Assembly (NCBI GenBank): GCA_964513515.1
Contig: CAZEMP010000001.1
Span: 1-64,000 of the forward strand
Direction: 5' to 3'
Length of the DNA stretch: 64,000 nucleotides
Source: Bog-1340 sp964513515
GTDB taxonomy: Bacteria; Patescibacteriota; Minisyncoccia; Phycocordibacterales; GWA1-40-21
Shown here: piece after piece, positions 8,075-16,546 of the stretch
Position numbering within the stretch: the first letter of the stretch is position 1
Layout: each line of letters begins with the position of its first letter
Notes under the pieces: generated by a model
What the model saw: only the letters and a program-made list of their open reading frames with translations
Told to the model about the DNA's origin: nothing
Databases searched by the model: none
Position numbers and translations under genes: made by a program

Positions 8075-8551
8075 TTACAAATTTTTTATAAAGTCTTCTT
8101 TTTCTTGGTCGTTAGAAATGATTATACTATCGGTTGGTGGTTCTAATTGTTTAAGCGCTCTATCGAAGTCAGTATCTTTTACTATGTGGTGAGTTTTATC
8201 TTTTAAACTCAAAGCGCGTCTTTTATGTACCTCATCAATTGAAACTGGTAAGTATATAACTTTAAATTGTGCACCAAATTTTTCTGCTAAACTTTTTAAT
8301 TTACTCCTTTGCTCTAGTTTTAAACTCGGACTATCATAAACAATTGATATTTTATTACTCAAGTTTTCGATTAAAATTTTCTCTACTTCCTGAAGCGTTA
8401 TTTTATATGGAGAAATTTTGTTTGATTTAGAAATTATAGTCCACAGATCATCAAAACTTACTCTTTTAATAGACGTTCTTTTCTCTATTTCTTTTGAAAG
8501 TAAAGATTTACCTGAAAATGGTAATCCACATAATATATATAAAATTGGCAT
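8075..8551 (-). CDS. P-loop ATPase/kinase-like protein
   Basis: The 158-residue protein has a Walker A motif GLPFSGKS at 9-16, preceded by a beta strand (ILYILC) as in the zeta-toxin and adenylate/gluconate-kinase-like P-loop families. The region YLPVSIDEVHKRR (about 100-112) fits a lid or nucleobase-binding segment, and SIISNDQ near the C-terminus resembles the end of such kinases. It probably phosphorylates a small molecule or nucleotide; the substrate cannot be told. It stands alone between convergent dnaJ and divergent trpS. Confidence 0.7.
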   Translation of the reverse strand: MPILYILCGLPFSGKSLLSKEIEKRTSIKRVSFDDLWTIISKSNKISPYKITLQEVEKILIENLSNKISIVYDSPSLKLEQRSKLKSLAEKFGAQFKVIYLPVSIDEVHKRRALSLKDKTHHIVKDTDFDRALKQLEPPTDSIIISNDQEKEDFIKNL

Positions 8552-8625
8552 GTAAATATTATATCAAAAATATAATTATAAAAAATCATCTTTCAAAAAG
8601 CCTTATACTTTGTTATTATGATTCT

Positions 8626-9612
8626 ATGTCAAAGGACGCAAGAAAAATACTAGTATCTGGAGTTAAACCAACCGGAAGAGTTCATATAGGCAACTATTTT
8701 GGTGCTATGAAGCAGTTTGTAGATCTTCAAGATAAATATGAAAGCTATATTTTTATTGCAGATTATCATGCAATGACTACAGTCTCAAATAGAGCAGAGC
8801 TAATGCAGGGGATTATTGATGTAGCACTAGATTATCTTGCAATTGGTCTTGATCCAAAAAAAGTTACTCTTTTCAAACAGTCTGATGTTCCTCAAGTAAC
8901 AGAACTTTCTTGGATGTTTAATTGTATAACCACAGTACCTTACCTTATGCGTGCTCATGCTTACAAAGATGCTGAAGCAAAGAATAAGGAAGTTAATGTT
9001 GGAACATTTGATTATCCAATACTTATGGCTGCGGATATTTTGATGCAAGATGCAGATATCGTTCCTGTAGGACAGGATCAAAAGCAACATGTTGAATACG
9101 CACGAGACACTGCACAAAAGTTTAACAGAGTATACGGTGAGACTTTTAAAATTCCAGAGCATTTAATAATTGCAAATATAGAAAGTTTGCCAGGTACTGA
9201 TGGTAGAAAGATGAGTAAAAATTATGACAATGTTATACCTCTTTTTGCTACAGATGAAGAGATTAAAAAAGCAGTTATGAAAATACCTACCGATTCAAAA
9301 GGTGTAGATGAATCAAAAAATCCAGATGAATCTCTACTTTTCTCAATTCACAAACTATTATTGAATGATGAAGCACTTGAGAATTTAAAAAATAGATATA
9401 AAAATGGTGGAATGGGATATAAAGAAGCAAAAGAACTTCTCATTAATGATCTTACTGCTTTTATAAAACCAATGAGAGAAAAAAGAGAAATGTTGGCAGA
9501 AGATATGGACACTGTATTGGATATTTTGAAAACTGGAGGCAAAAGAGCACAGATGAATGCTGAAAAGAAAATGAAGGAGATTAGAGAAAAAGTAGGGATT
9601 GAAATTTACTAG
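8626..9612 (+). CDS. trpS: Tryptophan-tRNA ligase
   Basis: The 328-residue protein charges tRNA-Trp in the cytoplasm. The class I signatures are present: SGVKPTGRVHIGNYFGA at 11-27 (HIGN is the HIGH motif) and GRKMSKN near residue 196. The normal bacterial TrpRS length supports the ATG at 8626; an upstream in-frame start would add 44 residues that overlap the promoter region of the divergent gene and resemble no TrpRS. A T-box leader follows directly, so trpS itself lies upstream of, and is not controlled by, that element unless transcripts read through. Confidence 0.95.
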   Translation: MSKDARKILVSGVKPTGRVHIGNYFGAMKQFVDLQDKYESYIFIADYHAMTTVSNRAELMQGIIDVALDYLAIGLDPKKVTLFKQSDVPQVTELSWMFNCITTVPYLMRAHAYKDAEAKNKEVNVGTFDYPILMAADILMQDADIVPVGQDQKQHVEYARDTAQKFNRVYGETFKIPEHLIIANIESLPGTDGRKMSKNYDNVIPLFATDEEIKKAVMKIPTDSKGVDESKNPDESLLFSIHKLLLNDEALENLKNRYKNGGMGYKEAKELLINDLTAFIKPMREKREMLAEDMDTVLDILKTGGKRAQMNAEKKMKEIREKVGIEIY

Positions 9613-9627
9613 AATTAGTTGTAATAT
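9599..9627 (+). promoter_or_regulatory. Promoter of the T-box transcript
   Basis: TTGAAA (9599-9604), 17-nt spacer, TAATAT (9622-9627), overlapping the end of trpS. The predicted start is near 9634, at the beginning of the T-box leader. Confidence 0.55.
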
Positions 9628-9633
9628 TGGTAC

Positions 9634-9821
9634 ACAGGCGTTGATGCTGAAAACAACAGCGGAGCTAGGGAAGAAAGCCTTTCGGCAAGTAGAACCCATA
9701 GATAATGAGTATACCCGTTAAAATCTTTCAGATTTTCTTTGGGCAAGAAGTGAGGTGGCACCGCGAACTCGTTCGCCCTCGCAAAAATCCAATTTCCTTT
9801 GGTTTTTTGCGAGGGTGTTTT
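9634..9821 (+). promoter_or_regulatory. T-box leader ahead of the aspS operon
   Basis: The T-box core AGGTGGCACCGCG (9753-9765) matches the tRNA-acceptor-binding consensus (AGGGTGGNACCGCG). It is followed by a long terminator helix, CCCTCGCAAAAATCC / GGTTTTTTGCGAGGG (9776-9815), with a T tract. In the T-box family, uncharged tRNA binds and stabilises the antiterminator. The 120 nt before the core contain hairpins (GCTG/CAGC near 9650-9670, GCC TTTC GGC near 9680), but Stem I is shorter than in classical leaders and I could not assign the specifier codon. A GAT in GTTGATGCTG would fit Asp; this is a guess. The downstream genes are an orphan and aspS. Confidence 0.8.
9776..9821 (+). terminator. 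T-box conditional terminator
   Basis: A 15-bp stem (9776-9790 with 9801-9815) ends in GAGGGTGTTTT. It is the terminator half of the T-box switch. Confidence 0.8.
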
Positions 9822-9836
9822 AATTTAAAAAATATA

Positions 9837-10184
9837 ATGGAACAAAAAGAAGGGTTATTTAATGAAGAATCATTTTTTGATAAAATGTTGGAAGAAAAAG
9901 CCAAGGCTGGTTGGCAATATATTGGAACAGAAAAACTAACAGAAACAGAATTTGTAGAGGGTGCAAAATTTGAAGAGATTACGAAACAGGATGAGAAAAA
10001 AATAAAAGATAGATATTCTCAAGGTGGTAAATATGAAGTGGACTTAGTTCTCGATATGAATACTCAAAAAATACAAGATATGAAAAAGATACTTACAAAA
10101 GAGGAATTTGATAAAGTAGTAGCAGATTTAGCAGATAGAGATAAAAATTATTTAGTATTTAGAAGAGTTAAAAATAAAAAATAA
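9837..10184 (+). CDS. Hypothetical protein under T-box control, 115 aa
   Basis: The family is not recognised. The ATG at 9837 is chosen because the earlier in-frame start at 9705 would put coding sequence across the T-box core and terminator. The 115-residue protein is hydrophilic and helical: FDKMLEEKAKAGWQYIGTEK (about 14-33) resembles small DUF4177-like proteins in which an EK.GW.Y.. strand is common, but this is weak. It is 12 nt ahead of aspS and shares its control, so a link with Asp or Asn charging is possible. Confidence 0.7.
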   Translation: MEQKEGLFNEESFFDKMLEEKAKAGWQYIGTEKLTETEFVEGAKFEEITKQDEKKIKDRYSQGGKYEVDLVLDMNTQKIQDMKKILTKEEFDKVVADLADRDKNYLVFRRVKNKK

Positions 10185-10196
10185 TAATAAAATATA

Positions 10197-11597
10197 ATGC
10201 AAAGAACATATATTGGAGAATTAAATAAGAAGGTTGGTGAAGAAGTAAAGATTTGTGGCTGGGTGGATATAAGAAGAGATCACGGAAAACTTATTTTTAT
10301 TGATCTTCGTGATATGTCTGGAAAAGTCCAGATGGTAGCTTTGCCTAATCATGCCGAGGCACATACTTCTGCGAATACTGTGCGTTCCGAATGGGTAGTA
10401 GAAGTTACAGGAAAGGTAAATGCACGTCCAGAGAGAATGATAAACAAAGATGAAATAAATGGTGCAGTTGAAATAGAAATGCTTTCTCTTACTGTATTAA
10501 ACCAAGCTGTTACTCCAGCTATTGATGTTCGTTCAGATGGTCATGACATAGGAGAGGATGCTCGTTTAAAATACAGATATCTAGACCTTAGAAGGCCAAG
10601 AATGCAGAAAAATATTCGCAATAGAAATAAGGTAATGTTGCTAACAAGAAATATATTAGAAAAAGAAGGTTTTTGTGAAATAGAAACACCGAATCTTACA
10701 ATTGCTACCGCAGAAGGCTCCAGAGACTTTATCGTACCATCAAGACTCGAGCACGGAAAATTTTATGCACTTCCACAAGCTCCACAACAATATAAACAAC
10801 TATTAATGGCATCTGGTTTTGAAAGATATTTTCAATTTGCTAGATGTTTTCGTGATGAAGATTCAAGAGGTGATAGACAGCCGGAGTTTACTCAAATGGA
10901 CTTAGAGATGAGTTTCGCCACAGAAGAAGATGTTATGAATGTAAACGAGAAAGCTCTTATTGAAGTTGTGCAAAAACTATATCCACATAAGAAAATACAA
11001 GAAATACCTTTTCCAAAAATTAGTTATAAAGACGCAATGGAAAAATATGGTTCAGATAAGCCAGACATAAGAGCAGATAAAAATGATCCAAACTTGCTTG
11101 CATTTCTTTGGGTTGTAGATTTCCCTATGTTTGAAAAAACAGAAGAAGGGAAATGGACTTTTACCCACAATCCATTCTCTGGAACAAAGCCAGAATCTTT
11201 TGATGATCTTATGAATAAGAAAAATATTGAAAAGATAATGGCAGCACAATATGATATTACTTTAAACGGTAGCGAAGTTGGTGGTGGAAGTATTAGAAAT
11301 CATAAACCAGAAGCTTTAAGGAAGGTTCTTGAGATTATGGGTTTTGATGAAGAAAAAATAGAAAGAGAGTATGGTCATATGCTCAAGGCATTTGAAGCTG
11401 GAACACCACCGCACGGCGGTATTGCTTGGGGACTTGATAGATTTGTCATGATACTTGAAAATGAACCAAACATCCGTGAGGTGATAGCCTTTGCAAAAAC
11501 TGGTGAAGGTAAAGATCTTATGATGAATGCACCAGGGGAAGTATCATCTGAGCAGTTAAGAGATCTTGGGCTTGAAATAAAGAAAAAAACAAAATAA
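10197..11597 (+). CDS. aspS: Aspartate-tRNA ligase lacking the GAD insertion
   Basis: This class II synthetase charges tRNA-Asp. An N-terminal OB fold (about 1-110, GWVDIRRDHGKLIFIDLRD) precedes the catalytic core, with motif 2 FRDEDSRGDRQPEFTQMDLE near 217-236 and motif 3 GIAWGLDRFVM near 407. The length is 466 residues against about 590 for typical bacterial AspRS. The difference sits at one place: GSDKPDIR (near 284) runs straight into LLAFLWVVDFPMF (near 297), where bacterial enzymes carry the GAD insertion domain. Discriminating or nondiscriminating status is not resolved; a tRNA-Gln gene and a single gltX are present but no GatCAB is seen here. Controlled by the T-box. Confidence 0.95.
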   Translation: MQRTYIGELNKKVGEEVKICGWVDIRRDHGKLIFIDLRDMSGKVQMVALPNHAEAHTSANTVRSEWVVEVTGKVNARPERMINKDEINGAVEIEMLSLTVLNQAVTPAIDVRSDGHDIGEDARLKYRYLDLRRPRMQKNIRNRNKVMLLTRNILEKEGFCEIETPNLTIATAEGSRDFIVPSRLEHGKFYALPQAPQQYKQLLMASGFERYFQFARCFRDEDSRGDRQPEFTQMDLEMSFATEEDVMNVNEKALIEVVQKLYPHKKIQEIPFPKISYKDAMEKYGSDKPDIRADKNDPNLLAFLWVVDFPMFEKTEEGKWTFTHNPFSGTKPESFDDLMNKKNIEKIMAAQYDITLNGSEVGGGSIRNHKPEALRKVLEIMGFDEEKIEREYGHMLKAFEAGTPPHGGIAWGLDRFVMILENEPNIREVIAFAKTGEGKDLMMNAPGEVSSEQLRDLGLEIKKKTK

Positions 11598-12062
11598 ATG
11601 GAAAATTGTATTTTTTGTAAAATTGCGAAAGGTGAAATACCCTGTGTAAAGATTTGGGAAGATGAAAAGCATTTAGCATTTTTAGATTTAAGTCCAAATA
11701 CAGAGGGTATGACTCTAGTTATGACTAAAAGACATTTTGATAGTGATGCAACCGATATGCCAGAAAAAGAATATTCCGACCTGATGCTTGCAGCAAAAAA
11801 GGTTTCAAAAATTCTAGAAAAAGGTTTAGATGTTAAAAGGGTCGCAATAGTTATGGAAGGTCATGGGGTTAATCATGTTCATATAAGGCTCTACCCAATA
11901 TATGGATTAGAGAAAAAGTTTATTGAAACATGGGCTAAAGACAGAGTTTATTTTGATAAATACCAAGGCTATATTTCCACACAACTAGGTCCAGAAAAAT
12001 CAACAAAAGAAAGGCAGGATATTGCAGATAAAATTTTTAAAAAAATAAACACAAGGATATAA
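11598..12062 (+). CDS. HIT family protein with altered triad
   Basis: The 154-residue protein has an N-terminal CIFCKIAKGEIPC zinc-like start and a C-terminal HIT motif HVHIRLYP near 93-100. HIT enzymes hydrolyse nucleotide phosphoramidates or dinucleoside polyphosphates using His-x-His-x-His; here the third His is Arg while the nucleophilic middle His is kept. The ATG directly follows the aspS stop. The next gene is a second HIT protein with the canonical motif, and the first 40 residues are closely similar, so the pair arose by tandem duplication. Confidence 0.88.
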   Translation: MENCIFCKIAKGEIPCVKIWEDEKHLAFLDLSPNTEGMTLVMTKRHFDSDATDMPEKEYSDLMLAAKKVSKILEKGLDVKRVAIVMEGHGVNHVHIRLYPIYGLEKKFIETWAKDRVYFDKYQGYISTQLGPEKSTKERQDIADKIFKKINTRI

Positions 12063-12066
12063 AAAT

Positions 12067-12510
12067 ATGCGAATGATACAAATGACCATAAATAGTAAAA
12101 ATCAAGAAATGAAAAATAAACAATTAGAAAATTGTGTATTTTGTAAAATGGTTAAAGGAGAAATGTCTTGTGTTAAGATTTGGGAAGATGAAAAGCATTT
12201 TGCATTTTTAGATTCAAATCCTATTATGGCTGGGCATACACTTGTCATACCTAAAAAACACACGGATTATGTATTTGATCTAAGCGATGAAGAATATGCT
12301 GAACTAATGTTAAAGTCCAAGAAAGTTGGAGTAAATATAGGAAAGAAATTAGGACCAAAAAGAGTTGGTATCGCAGTTGAGGGTTTTGGTGTGCCTCATG
12401 TTCATATACACTTAGTACCAATTAATAAAGGATATGAACTCAATCCATTAAATGCAAAACCAGCTAAGGTTAAAGATCTAGAAAAGATAGCAGAAAAAAT
12501 ACTAAAATAG
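12067..12510 (+). CDS. HIT family hydrolase (HINT-like)
   Basis: The 147-residue protein shows ENCVFCKMVKGEMSCVKIWE near 18-37 and the complete HIT signature HVHIHLVPI near 110-118, consistent with an active nucleotide-phosphoramidate or diadenosine-polyphosphate hydrolase. Several Met codons crowd the N-terminus; the internal ATG 14 codons later is also possible, since homology with the preceding paralogue begins close to it. It is the tandem duplicate of the gene at 11598, 4 nt downstream of it. Confidence 0.9.
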   Translation: MRMIQMTINSKNQEMKNKQLENCVFCKMVKGEMSCVKIWEDEKHFAFLDSNPIMAGHTLVIPKKHTDYVFDLSDEEYAELMLKSKKVGVNIGKKLGPKRVGIAVEGFGVPHVHIHLVPINKGYELNPLNAKPAKVKDLEKIAEKILK

Positions 12511-12511
12511 T

Positions 12512-13054
12512 ATGAAAAAAGAAATAATATTAAAAGGAAAAGGATTTACCATTAGACCTTATAGAAAGGATGATTATATTTCTTTAGCTAAAAATGCAAA
12601 TAATAAAAAAATTGCTAAAAATCTTCTTAATGGTTTTCCGTCACCGTACACAGAAAAAAATGCAAAGGAATGGATAAAAATGAATATAAATAAATATAAG
12701 GAAGGTTTTTATTATAACTTTGTTATAGATGTTGGCGGTCTTGCTGTTGGTACAATTGGCGCTGGTTTAGTTGAAGAGAAGCCATTTATTATGTCTTTTG
12801 GTTATTGGCTTGGAGAAAATTATTGGAACAAAGGAATTGTTTCTGAAGCAGCAAGACTTTATTTAAAGTACGCTTTCAAGACTTTTAGGGGTGTTGAAAG
12901 GATACAGGCCATAACTTATCTTTGGAACAAAGGTTCTCAGAGGGTTCTACAAAAGAACGGTTTTAAAATGGAGGGGATTTTAAGAAAATCATATTTAAAA
13001 GACGGTAAAATAATAGACAAATATATTTTTAGTAAACTAAGAAATGACAGATAA
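12512..13054 (+). CDS. GNAT acetyltransferase (RimJ/RimL type)
   Basis: The 180-residue protein fits acetyltransferases of the RimJ/RimL branch: an early IRPYRKDDY segment, the central FGYWLGENYWNKGIVSEAAR (about 94-113), which is the acetyl-CoA-binding region, and a C-terminal NKGSQRVLQKNGFKMEG block. Such enzymes acetylate ribosomal protein N-termini or small amines; the substrate is unknown. It starts 1 nt after the HIT gene and overlaps scpA by 11 nt, so it is part of the same transcript. Confidence 0.88.
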   Translation: MKKEIILKGKGFTIRPYRKDDYISLAKNANNKKIAKNLLNGFPSPYTEKNAKEWIKMNINKYKEGFYYNFVIDVGGLAVGTIGAGLVEEKPFIMSFGYWLGENYWNKGIVSEAARLYLKYAFKTFRGVERIQAITYLWNKGSQRVLQKNGFKMEGILRKSYLKDGKIIDKYIFSKLRNDR

Positions 13055-13772
13055 TCAATTCAAAATCAAAACAGAAATTTTTGAGGGGCCGCTTGACCTT
13101 TTGCTTTCTCTTATAGAAAAAAGAAAACTTATGATCAACGAAGTTTCTTTAGCAAAAGTTACCGATGATTTTATTTCTTATATACAGAGCAAAGAGGTGT
13201 ACTCAATAAAGGATACATCTAGCTTTTTGGTCATAGCTTCAACACTTTTACTTATCAAATCTAGATCACTTTTGCCTTCACTTGCACTATCTGAAGAGGA
13301 GGCAACTGATATGATGGATTTGGAATTAAAATTAAAGATTTATAAAAAGATTAAGGAGCTTAGTGTTTATATAAAGAAGAATTTTGGTGAAAGTATTATA
13401 TTCTTTCCAAACCCTAGAAAAGCAGAACCTGTTTTTTCTCCAAGTCCAGAGATGAATAAAGAAAATATTTCAAATGCTATTTTTGACGTTATTAAAAATC
13501 TACCAAAGTTTGAAGTAAAACCAAAAATAAGAGTCGCTAAAGTTGTCAGTTTGGAGGAAATGATAACAAATCTTACAAAAAGAGTTCAAACATCATTAAA
13601 AATGAGTTTTAAGGATTTTTCAGGTATTGGTAAGGCAGAAAAAGTGAATGTAATAATTAGTTTTCTCGCTATGCTTGAGCTAGTGAAACAGGGTATAATA
13701 GAGGTCAATCAGAAAGAAAAATTTGAAGATATTCATATGGAAACAAAGAATGTCGGGATACCAATTTATTAG
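13044..13772 (+). CDS. scpA: Segregation and condensation protein A
   Basis: The 242-residue kleisin has the typical N-terminus FEGPLDLLLSLIEKRKLMIN (13-32), the helix with YIQSKEVY, and a C-terminal winged-helix region that binds the SMC head. ScpA bridges SMC and ScpB in chromosome condensation. The start overlaps the acetyltransferase by 11 nt. The adjacent scpB confirms the assignment; smc is not in the window. Confidence 0.95.
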   Translation: MTDNQFKIKTEIFEGPLDLLLSLIEKRKLMINEVSLAKVTDDFISYIQSKEVYSIKDTSSFLVIASTLLLIKSRSLLPSLALSEEEATDMMDLELKLKIYKKIKELSVYIKKNFGESIIFFPNPRKAEPVFSPSPEMNKENISNAIFDVIKNLPKFEVKPKIRVAKVVSLEEMITNLTKRVQTSLKMSFKDFSGIGKAEKVNVIISFLAMLELVKQGIIEVNQKEKFEDIHMETKNVGIPIY

Positions 13773-13807
13773 GCGATAGCTTATTAGCTTTTAGGAAATA
13801 CTAAAAA

Positions 13808-14410
13808 ATGCAAGAAGAAACAAAAATACAAATAAATAAAAATGTTTTAGAAAAACAAATAGAAGCAGTACTTTTTTGGTATGGTGAGCCGGTTTCTATC
13901 AAGAAACTTTCTAAAATATTAGAAAGAACCGAAGAAGAGATTACAGCTTCAATTAAGGCACTTGAAATTAGTTTATCTAATAGAGGCATAGTGATTGTGT
14001 CTAAGGATGATGAAGTTACACTTGGCACATCAAAGGAAGCTTCCTCACTTATTGAAAAATTAACGAAAGAAGAGCTTATAAGAGATCTAGGTAAGGCAGG
14101 ACTTGAAACATTGTCTATTATTATTTATCAAGGACCATTAACAAGAGCTGAAATAGACTATATAAGAGGTGTTCAATCAAACTTTATTTTGAGAAATCTT
14201 ATGATAAGAGGTCTAGTTGAGAAAGTTCCAAATCCTAAAGATCAAAGGAGTTTCCTATATAAGCCAACATTTGAAATGTTGAGTTTTATGGGAGTAACTA
14301 ATATAGAAGAAATGCCAAGTTACAAAGAAGCACGCGCTGAGATTGAGAGTTATAAAAATACACAAGTTCAAACAGAAACAGTAAAAACAGAAGTAGCTGG
14401 AATAGAGTAA
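13808..14410 (+). CDS. scpB: Segregation and condensation protein B
   Basis: The 200-residue protein has two winged-helix domains. The N-terminal half includes LEKQIEAVLFWYGEPVSIKK, a ScpB hallmark, and the middle has LETLSIIIYQGPLTRAEIDY (about 98-117) and IRGVQSN. It dimerises and binds ScpA in the SMC complex. The gene lies 35 nt after scpA on the same strand. The C-terminal tail is Glu/Thr-rich and probably disordered. Confidence 0.95.
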   Translation: MQEETKIQINKNVLEKQIEAVLFWYGEPVSIKKLSKILERTEEEITASIKALEISLSNRGIVIVSKDDEVTLGTSKEASSLIEKLTKEELIRDLGKAGLETLSIIIYQGPLTRAEIDYIRGVQSNFILRNLMIRGLVEKVPNPKDQRSFLYKPTFEMLSFMGVTNIEEMPSYKEARAEIESYKNTQVQTETVKTEVAGIE

Positions 14411-14445
14411 TAATTTATAGTTTTTGATTATATCTAAAAAATTAG

Positions 14446-15375
14446 ATGAATTTTAATATTTACTTAAAAGAGAATAAGGACACAATAGTATCAGTAATTT
14501 TTCTATTAATTATCTTGTCTTTATTTCTTTATCCAAGATCAGAAAAAGAAATAGTATCATTAAAAACAAATCAAATTATTGAGAAAAATAAGACAGATTA
14601 TCAGTCTTTTTTAAATGAGGTGGAAGCAAAATCTTTTTATGTTTATGATATTTTGGAAAAAAAGCCTATTTTCTCTAAAGATGAGCATGCCAAATTGCCG
14701 CTTGCATCAATAACAAAGCTGGTTGCTGGGTTGGTTGTCCTAGATATAATGCCTGAAACCACAGTTGTTACTATAACTAAAGATGACTTAGCTATGGAAG
14801 GAGATAGCAGATTATTTGTTGGAGAAAAATGGAAACTAAAAGATTTGCTGGACTTTAGCTTAGTAACATCATCCAATGATGGAATGCATGCAATAGCTTC
14901 TACCTTAAATTATTATCAAACAGTAAATAATACTGATACGATTAAAATAATGAATGAAAAGATTAAATCTTGGAATTTAAAAGACACTATTTTTATTAAT
15001 GAGACTGGACTTGATATAGACGATAGTATGGGGGGTGCCTACAGTTCAGCATATGATGTAGCGATGATTTTGGAAAAGATCATAAGAGATAATCCTAGTT
15101 TAATATCAAGCACAAATAAACAAAAGGAAAATTTTGTATCTCAAAGTAATATTATACACGCAGCATCAAATACAAATGTTTCATTAAATGATATACCAGG
15201 TTTGATAGCTTCAAAAACTGGTTTTACAAATCTTGCTGGTGGTAATCTTGCTATTGTTTTTGATGCAGGTTTTATGCACCCTATAGCTATTGTTGTTTTG
15301 GGATCAACTATAGACGGAAGGTTTTCCGATATATTGAAGTTACAAAGAGCAGCTTTAGAAAAACTTTCAGAGTAA
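14446..15375 (+). CDS. D-alanyl-D-alanine carboxypeptidase (peptidase S11)
   Basis: The 309-residue protein has a membrane anchor or uncleaved signal (about 13-28). The penicillin-binding motifs are SITK (88-91), SSN near 140 and KTG near 257, all in PBP5-type order. It trims the terminal D-Ala of peptidoglycan stem peptides outside the membrane. It lacks a clear C-terminal amphipathic anchor, so the N-terminal helix probably holds it. It lies directly upstream of mraY, ftsW and murG, consistent with a wall-synthesis operon. Confidence 0.92.
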   Translation: MNFNIYLKENKDTIVSVIFLLIILSLFLYPRSEKEIVSLKTNQIIEKNKTDYQSFLNEVEAKSFYVYDILEKKPIFSKDEHAKLPLASITKLVAGLVVLDIMPETTVVTITKDDLAMEGDSRLFVGEKWKLKDLLDFSLVTSSNDGMHAIASTLNYYQTVNNTDTIKIMNEKIKSWNLKDTIFINETGLDIDDSMGGAYSSAYDVAMILEKIIRDNPSLISSTNKQKENFVSQSNIIHAASNTNVSLNDIPGLIASKTGFTNLAGGNLAIVFDAGFMHPIAIVVLGSTIDGRFSDILKLQRAALEKLSE

Positions 15376-15391
15376 TTTTATATTTTAAATT

Positions 15392-16465
15392 ATGGAGATT
15401 AATCTAATAAAGGTAATTTTATCTTCTGTTTCTACGTTTATTATAGGTATTATTATTACACCAATACTTACTAAGTACCTTTATGAATATAAAATGTGGA
15501 AAAAGAAGGTAAAGAGCGTTTCTTTAGATGGAGGCGGAACACCTATTTTTAGTAACTTACATGCAGATAGGGAAATCAGCACACCACGTATGGGCGGAAT
15601 AATTATTTGGGCTTCAGTTTCAATTGTTACAATAGGTTTTTGGATATTAGCAATTATTTTTGACGGAACTTTTTCTAAATTAGATTTTTTGAGTAGAGAT
15701 CAGACATGGATACCGTTATCAGTTCTCATCCTGGGTGCACTTGTTGGTCTTATTGATGATATTCTAGAAATAAAAGGTATTGGCGACAACTATGCTGGGG
15801 GGCTGTCTGCTAAAAAAAGACTAATTTTTATAGGTGTAATATCTTTTTTAATTTCACTTTGGTTTTATTTAAAATTAGATATAAATAATATAAATATTCC
15901 ATTTATTTCAGAATTAAATTTGGGATTATATTTTATTCCAATTTTTATATCAGTAGTTTTGTTTATTTATTCAGGAGGGATAATCGACGGTATAGATGGG
16001 CTTGCTGGTGGGGTTTTTTCATCCATTTTCGCATCTTACGCCGCTATCGCCTTTTTTCAAAATCAAATTAATTTAGCAGCTTTTTGTGCGGCGATTGTAG
16101 GCGGCACATTAGCTTTTCTTTGGTTTAATATTCCACCCGCAAGATTCTACATGTCTGAAACGGGAAGCATGGCACTAACGATTACTTTGGCGACAGTTGC
16201 ATTTATGACAGATTCTTTGGGCGAGGGAAGAGGAATTTTAGTTTTGCCAATTATAGCTTTTCCTTTAATAATTACATCTTTATCTGTGATTGCACAGATT
16301 TTATCTAAGAAAATCAGAAATGGTAAAAAGATTTTTATTTTAGCTCCATTACACCACCATTTTGAAGCTATGGGTTGGCCAGCTTATAAAGTCACAATGA
16401 GGTATTGGGTAGTTAGTATTATCTGCGCAATTTTTGGCTTGATTATAGCTTTAGTAAAAATATAA
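15392..16465 (+). CDS. mraY: Phospho-MurNAc-pentapeptide transferase MraY
   Basis: The 357-residue polytopic membrane enzyme transfers phospho-MurNAc-pentapeptide to undecaprenyl phosphate to give lipid I. The motifs include the Asp pair in LVGLIDDILEIKG, IIDGIDGLAGG near 196-206, FYMSETGSMAL near 250, and the terminal HHHFEAMGWP near 318-327. About ten hydrophobic helices are visible. It is 16 nt after the carboxypeptidase gene. Confidence 0.96.
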   Translation: MEINLIKVILSSVSTFIIGIIITPILTKYLYEYKMWKKKVKSVSLDGGGTPIFSNLHADREISTPRMGGIIIWASVSIVTIGFWILAIIFDGTFSKLDFLSRDQTWIPLSVLILGALVGLIDDILEIKGIGDNYAGGLSAKKRLIFIGVISFLISLWFYLKLDINNINIPFISELNLGLYFIPIFISVVLFIYSGGIIDGIDGLAGGVFSSIFASYAAIAFFQNQINLAAFCAAIVGGTLAFLWFNIPPARFYMSETGSMALTITLATVAFMTDSLGEGRGILVLPIIAFPLIITSLSVIAQILSKKIRNGKKIFILAPLHHHFEAMGWPAYKVTMRYWVVSIICAIFGLIIALVKI

Positions 16466-16499
16466 AACAGATTTTATATAAAAGTCTTTTTGTACTATG

Positions 16500-16512
16500 T
16501 TATAATAAGCTT
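16500..16512 (+). promoter_or_regulatory. Possible -10 element before ftsW
   Basis: TATAAT within GTTATAATAAG, about 45 nt before the ftsW ATG. The -35 region is weak, so this is tentative. Confidence 0.35.
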
Positions 16513-16546
16513 GTTTATCAAGTAATTTATCGTATTTTTTCTCTAG

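Noticed and set aside
9705..9836. Upstream start of the 9837 gene
   Set aside because: This stretch is the T-box core and terminator, not protein-like sequence.
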